Of a stretch of DNA of 6,014 nt, positions 5,426-6,014 are shown piece after piece. Source of the stretch: Proteobacteria bacterium UBA6492. GTDB lineage: Bacteria > Pseudomonadota > Gammaproteobacteria > UBA6429 > Thiohalophilaceae. The translations under genes and the position numbers were made by a program. Each line of letters opens with the position of its first letter. The stretch's first letter is position 1. The stretch lies in the NCBI GenBank assembly GCA_002436485.1, contig DJMK01000086.1:1-6014 (forward strand). Direction: 5' to 3'. The notes under the pieces are model-generated. The model saw nothing but the letters and a program-made list of their open reading frames with translations, was not told the DNA's origin and searched no databases.

Positions 5426-6014
5426 TCAGGTTATCACGTCCGGCCCAGACCGTCCTGACAATTCATGTATTCTACCAACCTGCTGGGCAATCGCGAATAA
5501 CGGCGCCAGCATCTGTTGGGGATCTGCATCAAGCACCCCGTCAGTTGGCTGGTAGGCTTCATAATACACTCGAATTGTTGCACCTTCCGTGCCAGTCCCT
5601 GATAACCGGAACACAATTCGGCTTCCATCTTTGAATAACAGGCGAAGCCCCTGGTTATCTGTCACGGAATTGTCCACCGGATCTCGGTAACTGAAATTAT
5701 CTGCCACCTCGATGGTATGTTCACCGAGCTGACGACCAGCCATAGCGGTTAACTGCTCATTCAGTTCACCGAATATAGCCTGTGCTTTGCTACTTTCCAC
5801 TGCTTCATAATCGTGCCGGCTGTAATAGTTTCGTCCAAAACCGTGCCAGTGTTGTTGCAACATCTCGCTCACCGACTGTTTTTTCACCGCCACCATGTTC
5901 AACCAGAATAAGACTGCCCATAAACCATCTTTTTCACGAATATGATCGGAGCCAGTACCAAAACTTTCCTCGCCGCACAGCGTAATCAGGCCAGCATCCA
6001 GCAGGTTGCCAAAA
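5426..6014 (-). CDS. pgm: Phosphoglucomutase (alpha-D-glucose-specific, PGM1-type), C-terminal part
   Basis: Interconverts glucose-1-phosphate and glucose-6-phosphate in the cytoplasm. The frame is open to the window edge, giving the last 195 residues of a protein usually about 545 long; the catalytic phosphoserine loop and the metal site lie outside. Seen: the sugar-specificity loop CGEESFGTGSDHIREKDGLWAV near the start of the fragment, followed by the domain 4 phosphate-binding motif FRLSGTGTEGATIRVYYEAY. Both are characteristic of the PGM1-like alpha-PGM family rather than the phosphomannomutase/AlgC type. It ends at TGA 5428-5426, 37 bases before glgP. The pairing fits: Pgm consumes the product of GlgP. 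An internal ATG at 5902 is not the start, because conserved family sequence continues upstream of it. Confidence 0.95.
   Translation of the reverse strand, partial: FGNLLDAGLITLCGEESFGTGSDHIREKDGLWAVLFWLNMVAVKKQSVSEMLQQHWHGFGRNYYSRHDYEAVESSKAQAIFGELNEQLTAMAGRQLGEHTIEVADNFSYRDPVDNSVTDNQGLRLLFKDGSRIVFRLSGTGTEGATIRVYYEAYQPTDGVLDADPQQMLAPLFAIAQQVGRIHELSGRSGPDVIT

Overview
The window looks like a gammaproteobacterial chromosome of moderate GC. This is inferred from the protein types and from the integron attC-type sites; I cannot name a genus. Two glycogen/alpha-glucan catabolism transcription units converge on a roughly 2 kb accessory segment.

Left flank (1-836, + strand): the C-terminal half of malQ (4-alpha-glucanotransferase), with all three catalytic acidic residues visible. 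Right flank (2833-6014, - strand): the C-terminal third of a PGM1-type phosphoglucomutase (pgm), then 37 bp later a complete 851-residue alpha-glucan phosphorylase (glgP). Together they cover one route: MalQ reshuffles malto-oligosaccharides, GlgP releases glucose-1-phosphate from glucan chains, and Pgm converts it to glucose-6-phosphate.

Middle (837-2832): more AT-rich by eye, and all of its genes read on the - strand. In reading order there is a degenerate attC-like hairpin with a perfect GTTAGGC core (2493-2553), a small secreted four-cysteine protein (2122-2466), a well-formed attC (2027-2113), a small acidic cytosolic protein (1685-2011), a second attC with a decayed outer core (1613-1690), and a MarC-family membrane protein (991-1602). 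No integron integrase or transposase is visible. The best description is a short attC cluster lacking an integrase (CALIN-type), lodged between malQ and glgP.

The segment is flanked by a diverged inverted repeat of about 73 bp (837-910 and 2700-2772). By hand alignment about 55 of 73 positions are identical, and 16 of the 18 mismatches are transitions. One copy sits just 3' of malQ and the other 3' of glgP. This pair is the least explained structure here.

I found no tRNA, rRNA, CRISPR array or phage gene. The most novel content is the two cassette genes and the flanking repeat pair; I see no clear multi-gene defence or metabolic system.
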